Origin: UBA2334 sp049653005
GTDB lineage: Bacteria > Pseudomonadota > Gammaproteobacteria > Burkholderiales > Burkholderiaceae_C
Length of the DNA: 64,000 nucleotides
Assembly: GCA_049653005.1 (NCBI GenBank)
Contig: JBASFL010000114.1
Location: 10,108-74,107, forward strand
Reading direction: 5' to 3'
Shown: positions 63,242-64,000 of the stretch, piece by piece
Position numbering within the stretch: position 1 is the stretch's first letter
How the letters are laid out: each line of letters starts with the position of its first letter
Made by a program: the position numbers and the translations under genes
Notes under the pieces: model-generated
The model's database searches: none
What the model was told of the DNA's origin: nothing
Seen by the model: the letters and a program-made list of their open reading frames with translations, nothing else

Positions 63242-64000
63242 TCAGAAGCTTTCGGTGGGCAGCAGGTAGCGCCACTGCCCGGCGGGCAGGCTGCCAAGCG
63301 TGATGCGGCCCATGCGGATGCGTTTCAGGCCCACCACTTTCAGGCCCACTTGCTCGCACATGCGGCGGATTTGCCGCTTTTTGCCTTGTGTCAGCACAAA
63401 GCGCAGCTGCTCGGGGTTTTCCCACTCCACCCGTGCCGGCTTCAGGGGCTCGCCGTCCAGGCTCAGGCCGTGGCGCAGCCGGGCCAGTTGGTCGGCCGGG
63501 AACACGTCTTGCACGCGGGTGGCGATGTCGCTGCCGTCGGGTGCGGTGCAGGTCACGCGCACCAGGTATTCCTTCTCCATCTCCGAGTCTTCACCGATGA
63601 GCTGGCGGGCCACGCGGCCGTCTTGCGTCAGCACCAGCAGGCCCACGGAGTCGATGTCCAGCCGCCCGGCGGGCGCCAGGCCCAGCAGTTGGCTGAAATT
63701 GAAACGGGTGCGGCTGGCGTCGTGTTGCCAGCGGGTGCGCGGGTTGATGAGGGTGACGGCGGGCTGGTGTCCGTCTTCGGCCTGACCCGACACAAACCCC
63801 ATGGGTTTGTGCAGCAGGATGGTGACCTGTTGGCCTTGCTGGTCTTTGGCCTGCTCGCTGACCTCAATGCGGTCGGTGGGCTGCACCAACTGGCCCATTT
63901 CGGCCACCACGCCGTTGACGGTGACCCAACCCTGTTCGATCCAGGCATCGCCCTCGCGACGCGAGCACATGCGCAGCTCGGCCATGCGTTTGTTCAGGCG
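63242..64000 (-). CDS. rluF: 23S rRNA pseudouridine synthase, RluF-like (5' end beyond window)
   Basis: The frame is open at the right edge. It starts in an S4 RNA-binding domain ('RLNKRMAELRMCSRREGDAW') and continues into the RsuA/RluB/E/F catalytic domain: 'GRLDIDSVGLLVLTQDG' with the catalytic Asp and 'KKRQIRRMCEQVGLKVVGL' near the end. The final 'IRMGRITLGSLPAGQWRYL' resembles RluF more than RluB. About 252 residues are visible; only a short N-terminal part is missing. The precise rRNA site is inferred. Confidence 0.85.
   Translation of the reverse strand, partial: RLNKRMAELRMCSRREGDAWIEQGWVTVNGVVAEMGQLVQPTDRIEVSEQAKDQQGQQVTILLHKPMGFVSGQAEDGHQPAVTLINPRTRWQHDASRTRFNFSQLLGLAPAGRLDIDSVGLLVLTQDGRVARQLIGEDSEMEKEYLVRVTCTAPDGSDIATRVQDVFPADQLARLRHGLSLDGEPLKPARVEWENPEQLRFVLTQGKKRQIRRMCEQVGLKVVGLKRIRMGRITLGSLPAGQWRYLLPTESF

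Overview
The window is high-GC DNA from a betaproteobacterium, most likely order Burkholderiales, family Comamonadaceae (Rhodoferax/Hydrogenophaga/Limnohabitans-like). Three things point there: gene orders such as pilBCD-coaE-zapD-yacG, argJ-DUF815-nudix beside secA, and petABC-sspA-sspB; the close similarity in kind of most housekeeping proteins to that group; and a dense family of short interspersed repeats of a type I associate with Comamonadaceae. The genus cannot be fixed from sequence reading alone. Most of the window is packed housekeeping DNA with many 4-base ATGA stop/start overlaps.

Layout. 1-2.8 kb: the 3' part of a TRAP transporter (large and small permeases) divergent from a LysR regulator, with a T-N11-A palindrome between them. 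2.8-8.1 kb: lysS and a branched-chain amino acid ABC transporter (livHMGF). 8.3-13.3 kb: a leftward unit of Crp-like regulator, ftsK, lolA and rarA, divergent from trxB. 14.4-15.1 kb: rpmB-rpmG behind a strong promoter and a long structured leader. 15.2-20.6 kb: pilB, pilC, pilD, coaE, zapD, yacG. 20.6-27.5 kb: nudix hydrolase, DUF815 ATPase, argJ, secA, a decayed M23 peptidase and a DciA-like gene. 27.5-31.6 kb: tRNA-Thr, sspB, sspA and the cytochrome bc1 complex. 31.7-44 kb: 3-hydroxyacyl-CoA dehydrogenase, glutathione reductase, AMP nucleosidase, ackA with a MaoC-Pta fusion, psd, a sulfide:quinone oxidoreductase and purT. NodI/NodJ-like ABC export genes flank purT.

44-58 kb is the accessory part. 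It holds a truncated parE with an intact parD, a gene tail, a StbDE-type toxin-antitoxin pair between two direct repeats, and a K+/proton-type unit (ion channel, methyltransferase, CPA2 antiporter, YbdK ligase). Next to these are srkA, an XRE regulator with an operator-like cluster, and a type III restriction-modification system whose mod and res genes are separated by an opposite-strand toxin-antitoxin pair. 57.7-64 kb returns to housekeeping: MFS-acyltransferase fusion, cupin, MgtC-like protein, htpG and a partial pseudouridine synthase gene.

The most unusual signal is the repeat family: twelve copies in 64 kb, sharing CCAGCGCTT at one end and an AGTTTGCTAT-like end at the other. Two copies are full hairpins. 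Three lie inside open reading frames (rarA, lolA, srkA), and the lolA and srkA copies are translated in the same frame (I-P-S-S-A). Four more supply the stop codon of a neighbouring gene. I propose that this element has been domesticated as protein-coding and gene-end sequence. All functions are inferred from recognised motifs; no database search was run.
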